NCBI GenBank assembly: GCA_041395725.1
Contig: JAWKZW010000001.1
Span: 3,974,501 to 4,038,500, forward strand
From: Gammaproteobacteria bacterium
GTDB taxonomy: Bacteria > Pseudomonadota > Gammaproteobacteria > Pseudomonadales > Pseudohongiellaceae
Reading direction: 5' to 3'
Length of the DNA: 64,000 nt
Shown: one piece after another, positions 52,460-62,623 of the stretch
Layout: each line of letters opens with the position of its first letter
Position numbering within the stretch: position 1 is the first letter of the stretch
Notes under the pieces: model-generated
What the model was told of the DNA's origin: nothing
Seen by the model: the letters and a program-made list of their open reading frames with translations, nothing else
The model's database searches: none
Made by a program: the position numbers and the translations under genes

Positions 52460-55444
52460 ATGAGCATCACAGGACAGGCTGACACCGAACCCACGACTAT
52501 TGGCGCACCGGCTTCTGCGGCCCCACAGGAATCCTCTTATCCCGCTTTTGACTGGATAAGGAGTGAGGAGATTGCCTCACTGAACCTGGTGGTAGAGGAA
52601 TATCGACACCGTGAAACCGGCGCCCTGCACTACCACCTCGCGTCCAATCACCCGGAAAATGTTTTTCTGGTTGCGTTTCGTACCGTACCCATGGATTCAA
52701 GAGGCGTGGCCCACATACTCGAACACACAGCCCTGTGTGGCAGCGAAAAATACCCGGTACGTGATCCGTTTTTCATGATGATCAGACGATCCCTGAACAC
52801 CTTCATGAATGCCTTTACCAGCAGTGACTGGACGGCTTACCCTTTCGCCAGCAAAAACGAAAAAGACTATTTCAACCTGCTTGATGTCTATCTGGACGCC
52901 GCTTTTTTCTCTCGCCTGCACCCACTTGATTTCGCCCAGGAGGGACATCGACTGGAATTTACCGATCCAGGAAACAGCGACACGCCTCTTCAAATCAAGG
53001 GCGTCGTGTACAACGAAATGAAAGGCGCCATGAGTTCCACGAACAGTGTTCTCTGGCATACCATCACCAAGCATCTCTACCCGACTACCACTTATCATTA
53101 CAACAGCGGTGGTGACCCGGCTGAAATACCTGATCTCAGCTATGAGCAACTACGCCAGTTCTACAAGACTCACTATCATCCCAGCAATGCGGTGTTTATG
53201 ACTTTTGGTGACATCCCCGCCTCTACGTTGCAGGAAAAATTTGACAGCCTGGCACTCTCCCGCTTCAAAAAACTGGATATCGACATCTCTGTCAGCGATG
53301 AAAAACGATACCTGGCTCCTATCCGGGTGGAAGAGTACTATAACAGTGATGAAGCATCCGGCAATCGCACTCATGTCGTGGTTGCCTGGCTGCTTGGCAA
53401 AAGCATCGACCTGAAGGAGCTGTTTGAAGCACAGCTCTTGAACGCGGTCCTGCTAGATAACAGCGCCAGCCCTCTTCTCAGTGTCCTGGAGACTACCGAC
53501 CTGGGCAGCTCCCCCTCCCCCATGTGTGGCCTGGAAGATTCACACCGGGAAATGAGTTTCATGTGCGGTCTGGAAGGATGCGCGGAAGGCTCCACTCGCG
53601 CGGTGGAGAAGCTTGTGCTTGAAACACTGGATAAGATTGCCCGGGACGGTGTGCCGCAGGAGCAGGTCGAAGCGGCATTGCATCAGCTTGAACTGCATCA
53701 GCGGGAAATCACCGGCGACAGTTATCCTTACGGGCTGCAGCTGATTCTGTCCAGCCTGTCCACCTCAGTTCACCGCGGCGACCCCATTGACCTGTTAAAT
53801 ATCGACCCGGTTCTCGAGCAGCTGCGCGGGGAAATCCAGAATCCCCGTTTCATTCCCGACCTGATTGAAAGACTGCTGCTCAAGAACCAGCATCGTCTGA
53901 CCCTCACGTTGTCGCCGGACCCGGAACTGTCAACCCGGCAGGCCGAAGCAGAGCAGAAGCGCCTGGATGACTTGAAGCGCCAACTGGATGCGCAGCAGGT
54001 CCAGCGCATCATCGAACAGGCCAAAGCGCTTTCGGAACGGCAGGAACAGGAAGACGATCCGGATCTGCTGCCAAAGGTTGGATTGCAGGACATCCCACCG
54101 TCTATCGAGCAGCCCGGATCAACACGGGTCAAACTGGCAGGATCAACGAGTACCGTCAATTTTTACGGTCAGGGTACTAACGGAATCTGCTATCAGCAGG
54201 CCATTATGGAGCTGCCTGCACTGGACGAGGAATTGCTGCCACTGCTGCCGGTATACACCAGCTGTCTGACTGAACTCGGAGTGGGCGAACTGGATTACGC
54301 GCAGGTGCAAACCTGGCAGTCCCAGGTAAGCGGGGGTATCAGTTGCTTCAGCAGCATCCGCAGCACAGTGGCGGATGAGCAGCGGGCCAATGGCTACCTG
54401 GTGCTTTCTTCCAAGGCCCTGCAGGACAACCACGGGGCTATGACAGAGCTGCTGTCCCGAACGTTGCACGACGTCAGATTCGACGAAGAGCGTCGCATCA
54501 GGGAAATCATAGAGCAGATCTGTGATCGCAAGGTTTCCAGTATCACAGGCCAAGGCCATGCCCTGGCCATGGGCCTCGCCTCCAGTCAGATGAGCCCAGC
54601 GGCCAACTTGAGCTATCGCTTCGGCGGCCTCGCCGGCATACATTTTCTCAAGTCGCAGCGGGAGGCGCTTAAGAATCCCGACAAGCTGCAGGAATTACTC
54701 TCGCAACTGGCCAGGATCCATCAGCAGGTACTGGCAGCACCGCGCCAATTTCTTGCCATTGCCGAACAGGATCACTGCGATGCGGTGATCGCAGACATGC
54801 AACGCAGCTGGAAGGCTGACTCGCAAGCGCAGTCCTTCAGCGCTCTGCAATATCCAGCGAACCGTGCCCAGGTGCGGGAGGCCTGGACTGTTCCTACCCA
54901 GGTAAATTTCTGCGCCAAAGCATTTCCTACTGTTCCCTCCGGCCACCCCGATCACGCCCCCTTGACCGTGCTGGCAGGATTCCTGCGTAACGGTTTCCTG
55001 CACCGGGCGATCCGCGAACAGGGCGGCGCTTATGGAGGAGGAGCGGATCAGGATGCCAACTCGGCGTCTTTCCGATTCTACTCTTATCGAGATCCGCGAC
55101 TCGATGAGACTCTGCACGACTTCGATCGTGCTATAGACTGGCTGTTGTCATCCGACCACCAGGCCTGGCAACTTGAAGAGGCTATTCTCGGCGTCATCGC
55201 CAGCATGGATAAACCCTCTTCCCCGGCGGGCGAAGCCAAGCGGGTTTTCTACAACAATCTGTTCGGACGCGACCAGGAATTCCTGAACGACCTCAGGCAG
55301 CGAATTCTCGCCGTGACTCTGACTGACCTCAGGCAGGTGGCTGAAACCTGGCTTAGGAGCGAGCAGGCCAGCATCGGTATAGTGACCAGTAAAGCGAACC
55401 TGGCAGGGAGCCGGTTGGAGCAGATCGACACAATTTCCCTGTGA
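52460..55444 (+). CDS. M16C family metallopeptidase (PreP-like)
   Basis: A 994-residue two-part clamshell protease. The inverted zinc motif HILEH is at 85-89, with the downstream Glu in the expected region; the tyrosine/arginine active site is in the C-terminal half (FLHRAIREQGGAYGGGAD). Related PreP proteins degrade targeting peptides in organelles and unstructured peptides in bacteria. No signal peptide is seen, so a cytosolic role is probable. A 15-bp gap separates it from ylqF. Confidence 0.9.
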   Translation: MSITGQADTEPTTIGAPASAAPQESSYPAFDWIRSEEIASLNLVVEEYRHRETGALHYHLASNHPENVFLVAFRTVPMDSRGVAHILEHTALCGSEKYPVRDPFFMMIRRSLNTFMNAFTSSDWTAYPFASKNEKDYFNLLDVYLDAAFFSRLHPLDFAQEGHRLEFTDPGNSDTPLQIKGVVYNEMKGAMSSTNSVLWHTITKHLYPTTTYHYNSGGDPAEIPDLSYEQLRQFYKTHYHPSNAVFMTFGDIPASTLQEKFDSLALSRFKKLDIDISVSDEKRYLAPIRVEEYYNSDEASGNRTHVVVAWLLGKSIDLKELFEAQLLNAVLLDNSASPLLSVLETTDLGSSPSPMCGLEDSHREMSFMCGLEGCAEGSTRAVEKLVLETLDKIARDGVPQEQVEAALHQLELHQREITGDSYPYGLQLILSSLSTSVHRGDPIDLLNIDPVLEQLRGEIQNPRFIPDLIERLLLKNQHRLTLTLSPDPELSTRQAEAEQKRLDDLKRQLDAQQVQRIIEQAKALSERQEQEDDPDLLPKVGLQDIPPSIEQPGSTRVKLAGSTSTVNFYGQGTNGICYQQAIMELPALDEELLPLLPVYTSCLTELGVGELDYAQVQTWQSQVSGGISCFSSIRSTVADEQRANGYLVLSSKALQDNHGAMTELLSRTLHDVRFDEERRIREIIEQICDRKVSSITGQGHALAMGLASSQMSPAANLSYRFGGLAGIHFLKSQREALKNPDKLQELLSQLARIHQQVLAAPRQFLAIAEQDHCDAVIADMQRSWKADSQAQSFSALQYPANRAQVREAWTVPTQVNFCAKAFPTVPSGHPDHAPLTVLAGFLRNGFLHRAIREQGGAYGGGADQDANSASFRFYSYRDPRLDETLHDFDRAIDWLLSSDHQAWQLEEAILGVIASMDKPSSPAGEAKRVFYNNLFGRDQEFLNDLRQRILAVTLTDLRQVAETWLRSEQASIGIVTSKANLAGSRLEQIDTISL

Positions 55445-55719
55445 CAGAGAAATAGAAATACTCTATTTTTCAAAAAGATAGGGTTTAACTGAACGGCGCG
55501 ATCAAAATATATTGCACCAGCAGTAAAAAAATTGGCAGCTTGCCGGAACTTTTCCTGCAGCAGTCAGTCTTAGTTAGTGTAGGTAGATGTGTAGACAAAA
55601 TTGTGGGTTTTGTTTCATTTATCTCTCCCTTGATAGTATATTAAGCCCGGCTCTTGTCGGGCTTTTTTTTTACGGAAAAATAAGCAGTTAGCCCTGCTCC
55701 CTGCCCTGGCCGATACCGA
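55445..55719. other. Gap with two hairpins, possible 3' UTR or small RNA
   Basis: A short hairpin with a T run (AAATAGA/TCTATTT near 55449-55472) follows the PreP stop, then about 170 A/T-rich bases, then the strong terminator at 55644-55671. Two terminators in series after one gene, or a small RNA between them, would both fit. Confidence 0.35.
55644..55671 (+). terminator. Rho-independent terminator
   Basis: AGCCCG (55644-55649) pairs with CGGGCT (55658-55663), followed by eight T. It is on the plus strand, 200 bp after PreP and about 50 bp before the CDF gene. Confidence 0.85.
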
Positions 55720-56877
55720 TTGACCATGAACGAATTGACTGCCAAGAAGGAAGCTGCCCGAGTCACCCTGGTGGGCATGTGGCTGGATCTGGTGCTGGGC
55801 CTGTTAAAGTTAATAGGCGGAGCATCTAACGGATCATTCGCCCTGATCAGTGACGGGGTTCATTCGCTGAGCGACGCGGCATCTGATGTCTTCGTACTGA
55901 TCGTCGGTCATTTCTCCCATGTTGAACCGGACCGGGAGCATCCCTATGGTCATGGTCGCTTTGAAACGATCGGTACAGTCGTCATGGGAATGTTCTTCTT
56001 CGCCATCGCAGCGGTGCTGCTGTACGACAGCTTCCTGCGGCTTATTTCCGGTGCGGAGCTGCCAGTACCAGGCTGGGGTGGTGTGCTGATTGCGGGTTTG
56101 TCAGTGGCCTCCAAGGAATGGATTTACCACTACACAATGCGCACTGCCAGCCGCCTCAATTCCTCTTTGTTGAGAGCCAATGCCTGGCACAGTCGCTCTG
56201 ACGCCATATCCTCTATCGCGGTGATGATCGGCATTGTAGGAGCGCAGCAGGGTCTGCCCTGGCTGGATCTGGTGGCAGCCATGTTCGTCGCGGCCATCAT
56301 TGCCAGAATTGGCTGGCAGCTCTGCCTCGACAGCCTGAAAGAACTGGTCGACACTGCCATTCCCCAGGAGCATCAGGACAGGATAAGGAAGACTATCCTG
56401 GAAATTCCCGGCATCAACAAGGTAACGGCCCTTCGCAGTCGACAGTCAGGCGGAAAGGTGCTGCTGGAAGCGCAGTTGGAGGTAGATCCCAGAATATCAG
56501 TCTCTGAAGGCCACCAACTGGGCGAAGTGTGCACCCGGGTTATCATGGATAAATACCAAAATATCAGTGATGTAGTGGTACATATTGATCCTGAGTCTCA
56601 TGCTCAGGTAGACTCTGTGGAACTACCCCTTCGCCATGAAATCGTGACACTGATAACCCGACACTGGGAAGCCCTGCTGGACCAGTCCGACATCAAGAAT
56701 ATCGATCTCCATTATCTCGGCAACGGCATCGAAGTGGATCTTTACCTGATAAGCGATGCGGTGGACAGCCGGCTCGCCAGTCAACTGGCCGAGGCCTTAC
56801 GCCCGATCTCCGCGGTCAAGCGCCTGAAAATATACAACAACATCCTTGAGACCAGCGTGGTCCGCCAGTTCTCATAA
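55720..56877 (+). CDS. Cation diffusion facilitator family metal transporter
   Basis: A 385-residue CDF protein. Six transmembrane helices (about 10-210) carry the HSLSDAASDVFV and HPYGHGRFE motifs (metal-binding His/Asp pairs). An extended C-terminal cytoplasmic domain with two ferredoxin-like segments follows. It exports Zn2+, Fe2+, Mn2+ or similar ions with H+ or K+ exchange; the ion cannot be told. The KGOR operon lies 127 bp downstream. Confidence 0.9.
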   Translation: MTMNELTAKKEAARVTLVGMWLDLVLGLLKLIGGASNGSFALISDGVHSLSDAASDVFVLIVGHFSHVEPDREHPYGHGRFETIGTVVMGMFFFAIAAVLLYDSFLRLISGAELPVPGWGGVLIAGLSVASKEWIYHYTMRTASRLNSSLLRANAWHSRSDAISSIAVMIGIVGAQQGLPWLDLVAAMFVAAIIARIGWQLCLDSLKELVDTAIPQEHQDRIRKTILEIPGINKVTALRSRQSGGKVLLEAQLEVDPRISVSEGHQLGEVCTRVIMDKYQNISDVVVHIDPESHAQVDSVELPLRHEIVTLITRHWEALLDQSDIKNIDLHYLGNGIEVDLYLISDAVDSRLASQLAEALRPISAVKRLKIYNNILETSVVRQFS

Positions 56878-57004
56878 AACGCTTCCAATTGAAAGTGTTT
56901 TCCCTATACTAAGGGTGTCTCCGCAAGGCCCGCACAGCAGAAATCTGGCACCTTTGAGCAATAGGTATATGCGCTCCCAGGCGCAGTAAAATATAAAAAT
57001 AAGA

Positions 57005-58792
57005 ATGAAACCGACTGATATTGCCAACCCGGATTACTTCCATAAGGTAGTCGACTGCCAGTGGGCCTGCCCGGCTCACACACCGGTTCCCGAGTACATC
57101 CGTCTGATCGCGGCCAAGCGGTATACCGACGCCTACATGATCAACTGGCACAGCAATGTGTTTCCCGGCATCCTTGGGCGAACCTGCGACCGCCCCTGCG
57201 AGCCCGCCTGTCGCCGCGTTCGGGTAGAAGAGCAGCCGGTGGCGATCTGCCGTCTGAAGCGGGTTGCAGCAGACTATAAGTCCGACATTACCGATCGAAT
57301 CCCCCTGGTCCCGACAGAAAAAAATGGCCGGCATGTGGCATTGATTGGCGGTGGCCCGGCTTCCCTGACTGTGGCCAGAGACCTGCTCCCCCTGGGCTAC
57401 GAAATTACCCTGTTTGAAAAAGACCGCAAGAGCGGCGGCGCCATGCGTACCCAGATCCCACGCTTCCGGCTGCCCGGTAAGGTCCTCGAGGAAGAAGTCA
57501 ATTACGTGCTCGACATGGGCGTCAATTGCCGCTTTGGCGTGGAAATAACCAGCATGCAAGCCCTGCTGGATGAAAACTTCGATGCAGTTTTCGTGGGCAC
57601 CGGAGCGCCGCTGGGCAAGACCCTGGGATTACCGGGTTTCGAAGAATGCCGGGCAAACATACACACCGGCATCGAATGGCTTGCCAGTGTGGCATTTGAG
57701 CATGTCGAGCGCATAGGTAAGCGAGTCATCGTGCTGGGTGGCGGAAATACGGCAATGGACTGCTGCCGAACAGCCAAGCGGCTGGGTGGTGAAGAAGTGA
57801 CAGTCGCGGTGCGCAGTGGTTTCGACGAAATGAAGGCTTCACCCTGGGAAATTGAAGATGCGCAGGCCGAGGACATCCCCATCCTGAATTTTCATGTTCC
57901 CAAGCGTTATCTCCACGAAAATGGCAGGCTGGTAGCCATGGAGTTCGAAAAGGTACGCCGTGAAGTGGATACACAGGGCAAACGCAAACTGGTACCCACA
58001 GGAGAGGACCCCGTCATCATTCCCTGTGACGACGTTCTCTGCGCTATCGGTCAGGAAAACAGCTTTCCCTGGATAGAGCGGGATCTGGGTATTGATTTCG
58101 ACCAGTGGGATCTGCCGGTCCTGAACAAAGAAACCTTTCAATCCACGCACCCGCGGATTTTTTTCGGTGGCGATGCAGCACTCGGGCCCGACAATATCAT
58201 CACCGCTGTGGCCCATGGTCACGAGGCAGCCGTGTCCATCGATCTGGTTTGCAACGGGAAGGATCCGGAACAGAGACCACCGCCCGACACTCAGATGCAT
58301 AGCCAGAAGATGGGAATTCATCAGTGGTCCTATGACAACGACATCAGCACCGAATTGCGTCAGGCAGTGCCCCACGCAGATAAGGCCGTCAGCCTTAACG
58401 ACATTAACGTAGAGGTGGAGCTGGGCTTTGACGAACAGTTGGCCTATGACGAAACCATGCGCTGCCTGAACTGCGATGTACAAACGGTCTTTACCGACAG
58501 TCTGTGCATCGAATGCGATGCCTGCGTGGATATCTGCCCGACCGACTGCATCACGTTTACGCAGAACGCAGATGAAGAACAATTGCGCCATTCTCTGATC
58601 GCTCCGGCAACCAATACCGATCAGGATTTATACGTATCGGGCGAACTGAAAACCAATCGTGTCATGGTAAAAAGTGAGGACCTGTGCCTGCACTGCGGGC
58701 TCTGCGCAGAACGATGTCCCACCAGCGCCTGGGATATGCGTAAATTCTTATTTAACACGGCAAAGGCTGGAGCATCATGCCAGAAGTCATAA
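57005..58792 (+). CDS. GltD-like NAD(P)-dependent Fe-S flavoprotein, partner of a 2-oxoacid oxidoreductase
   Basis: A 595-residue protein related to the glutamate synthase small subunit. The N-terminal [4Fe-4S] region has Cys18, Cys22, Cys61, Cys65 and Cys69; the FAD-binding GGGPAS is at 115-120 and the second nucleotide loop GGGNTAMD at about 245. Unlike GltD it ends in two ferredoxin-type sets (CIECDACVDICP near 502 and CLHCGLCAERCP near 562). It should pass electrons between NAD(P) and the oxidoreductase encoded next, whose ATG overlaps its stop region by 16 bases. Confidence 0.88.
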   Translation: MKPTDIANPDYFHKVVDCQWACPAHTPVPEYIRLIAAKRYTDAYMINWHSNVFPGILGRTCDRPCEPACRRVRVEEQPVAICRLKRVAADYKSDITDRIPLVPTEKNGRHVALIGGGPASLTVARDLLPLGYEITLFEKDRKSGGAMRTQIPRFRLPGKVLEEEVNYVLDMGVNCRFGVEITSMQALLDENFDAVFVGTGAPLGKTLGLPGFEECRANIHTGIEWLASVAFEHVERIGKRVIVLGGGNTAMDCCRTAKRLGGEEVTVAVRSGFDEMKASPWEIEDAQAEDIPILNFHVPKRYLHENGRLVAMEFEKVRREVDTQGKRKLVPTGEDPVIIPCDDVLCAIGQENSFPWIERDLGIDFDQWDLPVLNKETFQSTHPRIFFGGDAALGPDNIITAVAHGHEAAVSIDLVCNGKDPEQRPPPDTQMHSQKMGIHQWSYDNDISTELRQAVPHADKAVSLNDINVEVELGFDEQLAYDETMRCLNCDVQTVFTDSLCIECDACVDICPTDCITFTQNADEEQLRHSLIAPATNTDQDLYVSGELKTNRVMVKSEDLCLHCGLCAERCPTSAWDMRKFLFNTAKAGASCQKS

Positions 58793-60672
58793 CCACCTCG
58801 GAAGCCTCCCGAATTACGCCAATTGCCCGGGTAAATGACTTTGTGGTCAAATTCGCCAATGTTAATGGCTCTGGATCAGCAAGCGCCAATAACATGTTTG
58901 CCAAGGCTGTTTTCAGGATGGGAATCCCGGTCAGTCCGCATAATATTTTCCCTTCCAATATTCAGGGATTGCCTACCTGGTACGAAGTCAGAATCAGCGA
59001 GAAGGGTTATCTTGGCCGGCGAGACGGCGTCGATCTAATGGTGGCCATGAATGAGCAGACCATCAAAAAGGATATCGAAGCCGTCGTGCCTGGCGGCTAT
59101 GTCCTCTATGACAGCTCGAAACCATTGGCGCCGCACCTGCTGCGGGACGACATCAATTACCTGGGGGTACCCCTGAAAGACATTTGTCTGAGGGAGTTTG
59201 AAAAACCCACGCAACGGCAACTGTTTAAGAATATCGTCTATGTCGGTGCTCTGGCAGCGTTTCTGGAGATCGACTTTCAGGTGTTAACCGATCTGGTGGG
59301 TGATCAGTTCCGCGGCAAGGAAAGACTGATCCCCCCCAACATACATGCCCTTGAACTTGGCCATCAATACGCCAGCAAGAACTTTAAATGCCCCCTGCAG
59401 ATAAAGCTGCAGCGTTGTGGCGAAACTGGCAATAAAATCCTGCTCGACGGCAATACTGCCGTAGCGCTTGGCTGTGTCTACGGAGGGGCCACCGTTGCCG
59501 CCTGGTACCCGCTTACTCCGTCGACGTCAGTGGTCGACAATTTTGGTAAATACTGTCAACGACTGCGAATCGACCCGGGCAACGGTAAGAGGAAGTATGC
59601 CATCGTGCAGGCCGAGGATGAGCTGGCTGCTATCGGTGTCGTGATTGGTGCCGGCTGGAACGGCGCCAGGGCATTCACCGCCACCAGCGGTCCAGGTATT
59701 TCACTCATGCAGGAATTTCTGGGCCTGGCGTACTTTTCTGAGGTCCCGGCAGTGATATTTGACATTCAGCGAGCTGGCCCGTCCACAGGAATGCCAACCA
59801 GGACTCAGCAAAGTGATTTGCTCAGCTGTGCCTATGCGTCACATGGTGATACCAAGCACATCCTGCTGATTCCCGCCGACCCCACCGAGTGTTTTATCTT
59901 TGCAGCGGATGCTTTTGATATTGCTGATACCCTGCAGACGCCGGTTATTGTAATGAGCGATCTGGAACTGGGGATGAATGAACAGATGTGTGACGCCCTG
60001 CAATGGGACGATGGCCGGGAATACCAACGCGGCAAGGTCCTCAGTCAGGCCCAACTCGACGCAGTAGAGGAATTCTCCCGCTACCGCGATGTGGATGGTG
60101 ACGGCATCGGGTACCGGACTTACCCGGGCACTCATCAGGATAAGGGCAGCTACTTTACTCGCGGCAGCTCTCATGACGACAAAGCTGCCTACACAGAAGA
60201 TGGCGACGTATACGCCGCGGTCATGGACCGGATAGCTCACAAATTTAATACAGCAATTAACTATCTGCCAAAACCCGAAATAAATAGTACGGAATGTGAG
60301 AATAATTCTCAGTTAAAGCTTGGCCTGCTGTTCTATGGTACGACAACCAGCGCCATTCAGGAATCTCTGGACAGCCTTGAACGCCACAACTACCATTTTG
60401 ATACGCTCAGAGTCAGGGCATTTCCCTTTCACGACGCTGTGCAGAATTTTATTGATGCACAGGATGTAGTTTTTGTGATCGAGCAGAATCGGGATGCGCA
60501 AATGAAGAGCTTATTGAAAATTGAATGTGACATCGACAATGCAAAACTTATTTCCATACTCAACTACAACGGTGTCTTAATAACTGCACAGCATATCGAG
60601 ACCTCAGTACTTAACCATCTCGGAGCACTGAGCGCGCAAGTCGGCAACAGTGAAGGAAGCCAGGCTTCTTAG
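58777..60672 (+). CDS. korA: 2-oxoacid:ferredoxin oxidoreductase, fused gamma-alpha subunit
   Basis: A 631-residue subunit. The N-terminal part is the gamma domain (FVVKFANVNGSGSASANNM), and the remainder the alpha (pyrimidine-binding) domain with YPLTPSTSVVDNFGK at about 244. It resembles 2-oxoglutarate:ferredoxin oxidoreductase (KorA) of aerobes rather than the pyruvate enzyme; the ligand that decides this cannot be read directly. It would bind thiamine diphosphate together with the beta subunit. Confidence 0.85.
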   Translation: MPEVITTSEASRITPIARVNDFVVKFANVNGSGSASANNMFAKAVFRMGIPVSPHNIFPSNIQGLPTWYEVRISEKGYLGRRDGVDLMVAMNEQTIKKDIEAVVPGGYVLYDSSKPLAPHLLRDDINYLGVPLKDICLREFEKPTQRQLFKNIVYVGALAAFLEIDFQVLTDLVGDQFRGKERLIPPNIHALELGHQYASKNFKCPLQIKLQRCGETGNKILLDGNTAVALGCVYGGATVAAWYPLTPSTSVVDNFGKYCQRLRIDPGNGKRKYAIVQAEDELAAIGVVIGAGWNGARAFTATSGPGISLMQEFLGLAYFSEVPAVIFDIQRAGPSTGMPTRTQQSDLLSCAYASHGDTKHILLIPADPTECFIFAADAFDIADTLQTPVIVMSDLELGMNEQMCDALQWDDGREYQRGKVLSQAQLDAVEEFSRYRDVDGDGIGYRTYPGTHQDKGSYFTRGSSHDDKAAYTEDGDVYAAVMDRIAHKFNTAINYLPKPEINSTECENNSQLKLGLLFYGTTTSAIQESLDSLERHNYHFDTLRVRAFPFHDAVQNFIDAQDVVFVIEQNRDAQMKSLLKIECDIDNAKLISILNYNGVLITAQHIETSVLNHLGALSAQVGNSEGSQAS

Positions 60673-60682
60673 GCAAACTGAC

Positions 60683-61738
60683 ATGACCTACATACGTAAA
60701 CCTAAATTCGCCAACCCGGATCTCTGGACAAATGACCTGGGTTTGACTCACAGGGATTATGAAGGCTCACTGACAACCCTGTGTGGCGGTTGCGGTCACG
60801 ACTCCATCAGTGCCGCGATCATACAGGCGGCAGTGGGTATGTCCCTGCCCCCGCACCGTGTCGCCAAGCTTTCAGGTATAGGCTGCTCCTCAAAAATACC
60901 CGCCTACTTCCTGAATAAGTCACACGGCTTCAACTCGGTACATGGAAGAATGCCATCGGTGGCAACCGGCGCGAATCTCGCCAATAAGGAGCTCTATTAC
61001 CTAGGCGTTTCCGGCGACGGCGACAGTGCTTCTATCGGCCTCGGTCAGTTCTGCCATATCGTACGCCGCCGTATCAATATGCTTTATATCGTTGCCAACA
61101 ACGGCACTTACGGGCTGACAAAGGGGCAGCTTTCCGCTACCGCCGACCCCGGTTCCCGGACTAAATCCGGAGAGGAGAGCCTGTACGACAATATCGATAT
61201 GGCCACGCTGGCAATCGAGTTGGGCGCAAGCTTCGTAGCACGCAGTTTTTCCGGCGACAAGAAACAGCTGGTTCCGCTGATCCAGGCCGGCCTCAGTCAC
61301 AAGGGCTTTGCATTCATCGATGTAATCTCTCCCTGTGTCACTTTCAACAATACTGATGCCTCCACCCATGGCTATAAAAATACCTGGGAGAACTACGAGT
61401 CATTGAGCGATATCGACTATGTTCCCATGCGTGAAGAAATCACCACCAGCTATGCCGAGGGTGAAGATAAGGAAATCACCCTGCACGATGGCTCGGTGAT
61501 ACATTTACATAAAACCAGTAGTAACTATCAGCCCTATGATCGCGAAAACGCCCTGCATCACATCAATGAGTACAAAAAGAACGGCAAAATAGCGACTGGA
61601 CTCCTGTATATCAACCAGGATGTCTCGGATTTTCACGAATTGAATGACAGCGTGGACAAGCCCTTGAACGCGCTGTCCAGCGTAGACCTGTGCCCTGGCC
61701 AGGAAGTGCTCGAAACCATCAACGAAACCTTCCGCTAG
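60683..61738 (+). CDS. korB: 2-oxoacid:ferredoxin oxidoreductase, beta subunit
   Basis: A 351-residue thiamine-diphosphate subunit. The [4Fe-4S] ligands Cys34, Cys37, Cys68 and a fourth Cys near 217 (ISPCVTF) are all present, and the thiamine motif GDGDSASIG is at about 111-119 with NNGTYGLTKGQ after it. The start at 60683 (MTYIRKPKF) fits related proteins; a GTG at 60650 would overlap korA by 23 bases. The complex oxidises a 2-oxoacid with coenzyme A to acyl-CoA and CO2. Confidence 0.9.
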   Translation: MTYIRKPKFANPDLWTNDLGLTHRDYEGSLTTLCGGCGHDSISAAIIQAAVGMSLPPHRVAKLSGIGCSSKIPAYFLNKSHGFNSVHGRMPSVATGANLANKELYYLGVSGDGDSASIGLGQFCHIVRRRINMLYIVANNGTYGLTKGQLSATADPGSRTKSGEESLYDNIDMATLAIELGASFVARSFSGDKKQLVPLIQAGLSHKGFAFIDVISPCVTFNNTDASTHGYKNTWENYESLSDIDYVPMREEITTSYAEGEDKEITLHDGSVIHLHKTSSNYQPYDRENALHHINEYKKNGKIATGLLYINQDVSDFHELNDSVDKPLNALSSVDLCPGQEVLETINETFR

Positions 61739-61745
61739 GCCACAA

Positions 61746-61765
61746 CCCGCTGACAGATCAGCGGG
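61746..61765. terminator. Hairpin between converging korB and a lytic transglycosylase gene
   Basis: CCCGCTGA (61746-61753) pairs perfectly with TCAGCGGG (61758-61765). No T tract follows on either strand. Confidence 0.4.
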
Positions 61766-61797
61766 GCTGATCAGGCGAGCGGTTGCCGGGCCAGATC

Positions 61798-62412
61798 TCA
61801 ACTGAACAGGCGCTGGAACCAGTTTTTCTCGAGATCGCTGCGGCAACCGTCGTACTGAGCCCCGAACTGCTGAGCATTGGCCTGTACCCGTGATCCGGTG
61901 TCCAGCAACCACGGTTTTTCAAGGTGGCTGCCCCTGGCATAACCACCGTTGCCTTCATGATAGGCAAAATAGAGACCGGCGGCATCGTGGGGTGCAATAC
62001 CGCTGGTACGCCGACTCATGGCGTTGTACCAGCCGACGAAATCGATCGCATCATCGAACTTGTCACGCCTCCCGCCCAAATTACCGCTCCGGGACAGGTA
62101 TTCTTCCCAGGTCGTATCCAGCGCCTGGGCATAGCCATAAGCACTGGACGGTCGGGCGCCGGGGAAAATCCAGAGAAACTTTCGTCGTGCCGGTTTGACA
62201 CGCGCCTGGAAAGCACTTTCCTGGTAGATAAAAGCCATGTTTACGGCCAGTGGAATACCCCAGCGATTCTCGCTGCGCCTGGCCGCCTTGTACCAGCTAC
62301 GCCGGTCTTCAAAAATGGCGCAGATGTCGGTCACATTGGCTGGCTGAGAGGCGGCACAGCCAGTCAAAGCTGCGCTCAGGTAAAGGCTGCCAAGAGGAAT
62401 CCAGCATTTCAT
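61798..62412 (-). CDS. Lipoprotein with SLT-type lytic transglycosylase domain (EmtA-like)
   Basis: A 204-residue lipoprotein (lipobox LTGC, Cys19). The catalytic Glu65 is in IYQESAF, followed by PSSAYGYAQALDTTWEEY, and then DFVGWYNAMSRR and YFAYHEGNGGYARG near the C-terminus. It has the size and layout of the small membrane-bound endo-type transglycosylases such as EmtA. It is convergent with korB. Confidence 0.88.
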   Translation of the reverse strand: MKCWIPLGSLYLSAALTGCAASQPANVTDICAIFEDRRSWYKAARRSENRWGIPLAVNMAFIYQESAFQARVKPARRKFLWIFPGARPSSAYGYAQALDTTWEEYLSRSGNLGGRRDKFDDAIDFVGWYNAMSRRTSGIAPHDAAGLYFAYHEGNGGYARGSHLEKPWLLDTGSRVQANAQQFGAQYDGCRSDLEKNWFQRLFS

Positions 62413-62623
62413 AGCGACAGAATTGCTCCGGGTTATGGCTGTCAGGTTGCTGAAGGACCAGGGCGCTTGCCGGTCCTTCGTTAAAACCGGCTCAAAGCGC
62501 TCATTTACACCTGATAAACTGCGCTTTCTTGCCGGTCGTTGCCTCGTCCTGGCAGTACTGGTGCCTTTTATCTTCCTGTTTAATCAGGTCGGGATTTTCC
62601 AGGGATCCGTCCTGGAGCCCTGC

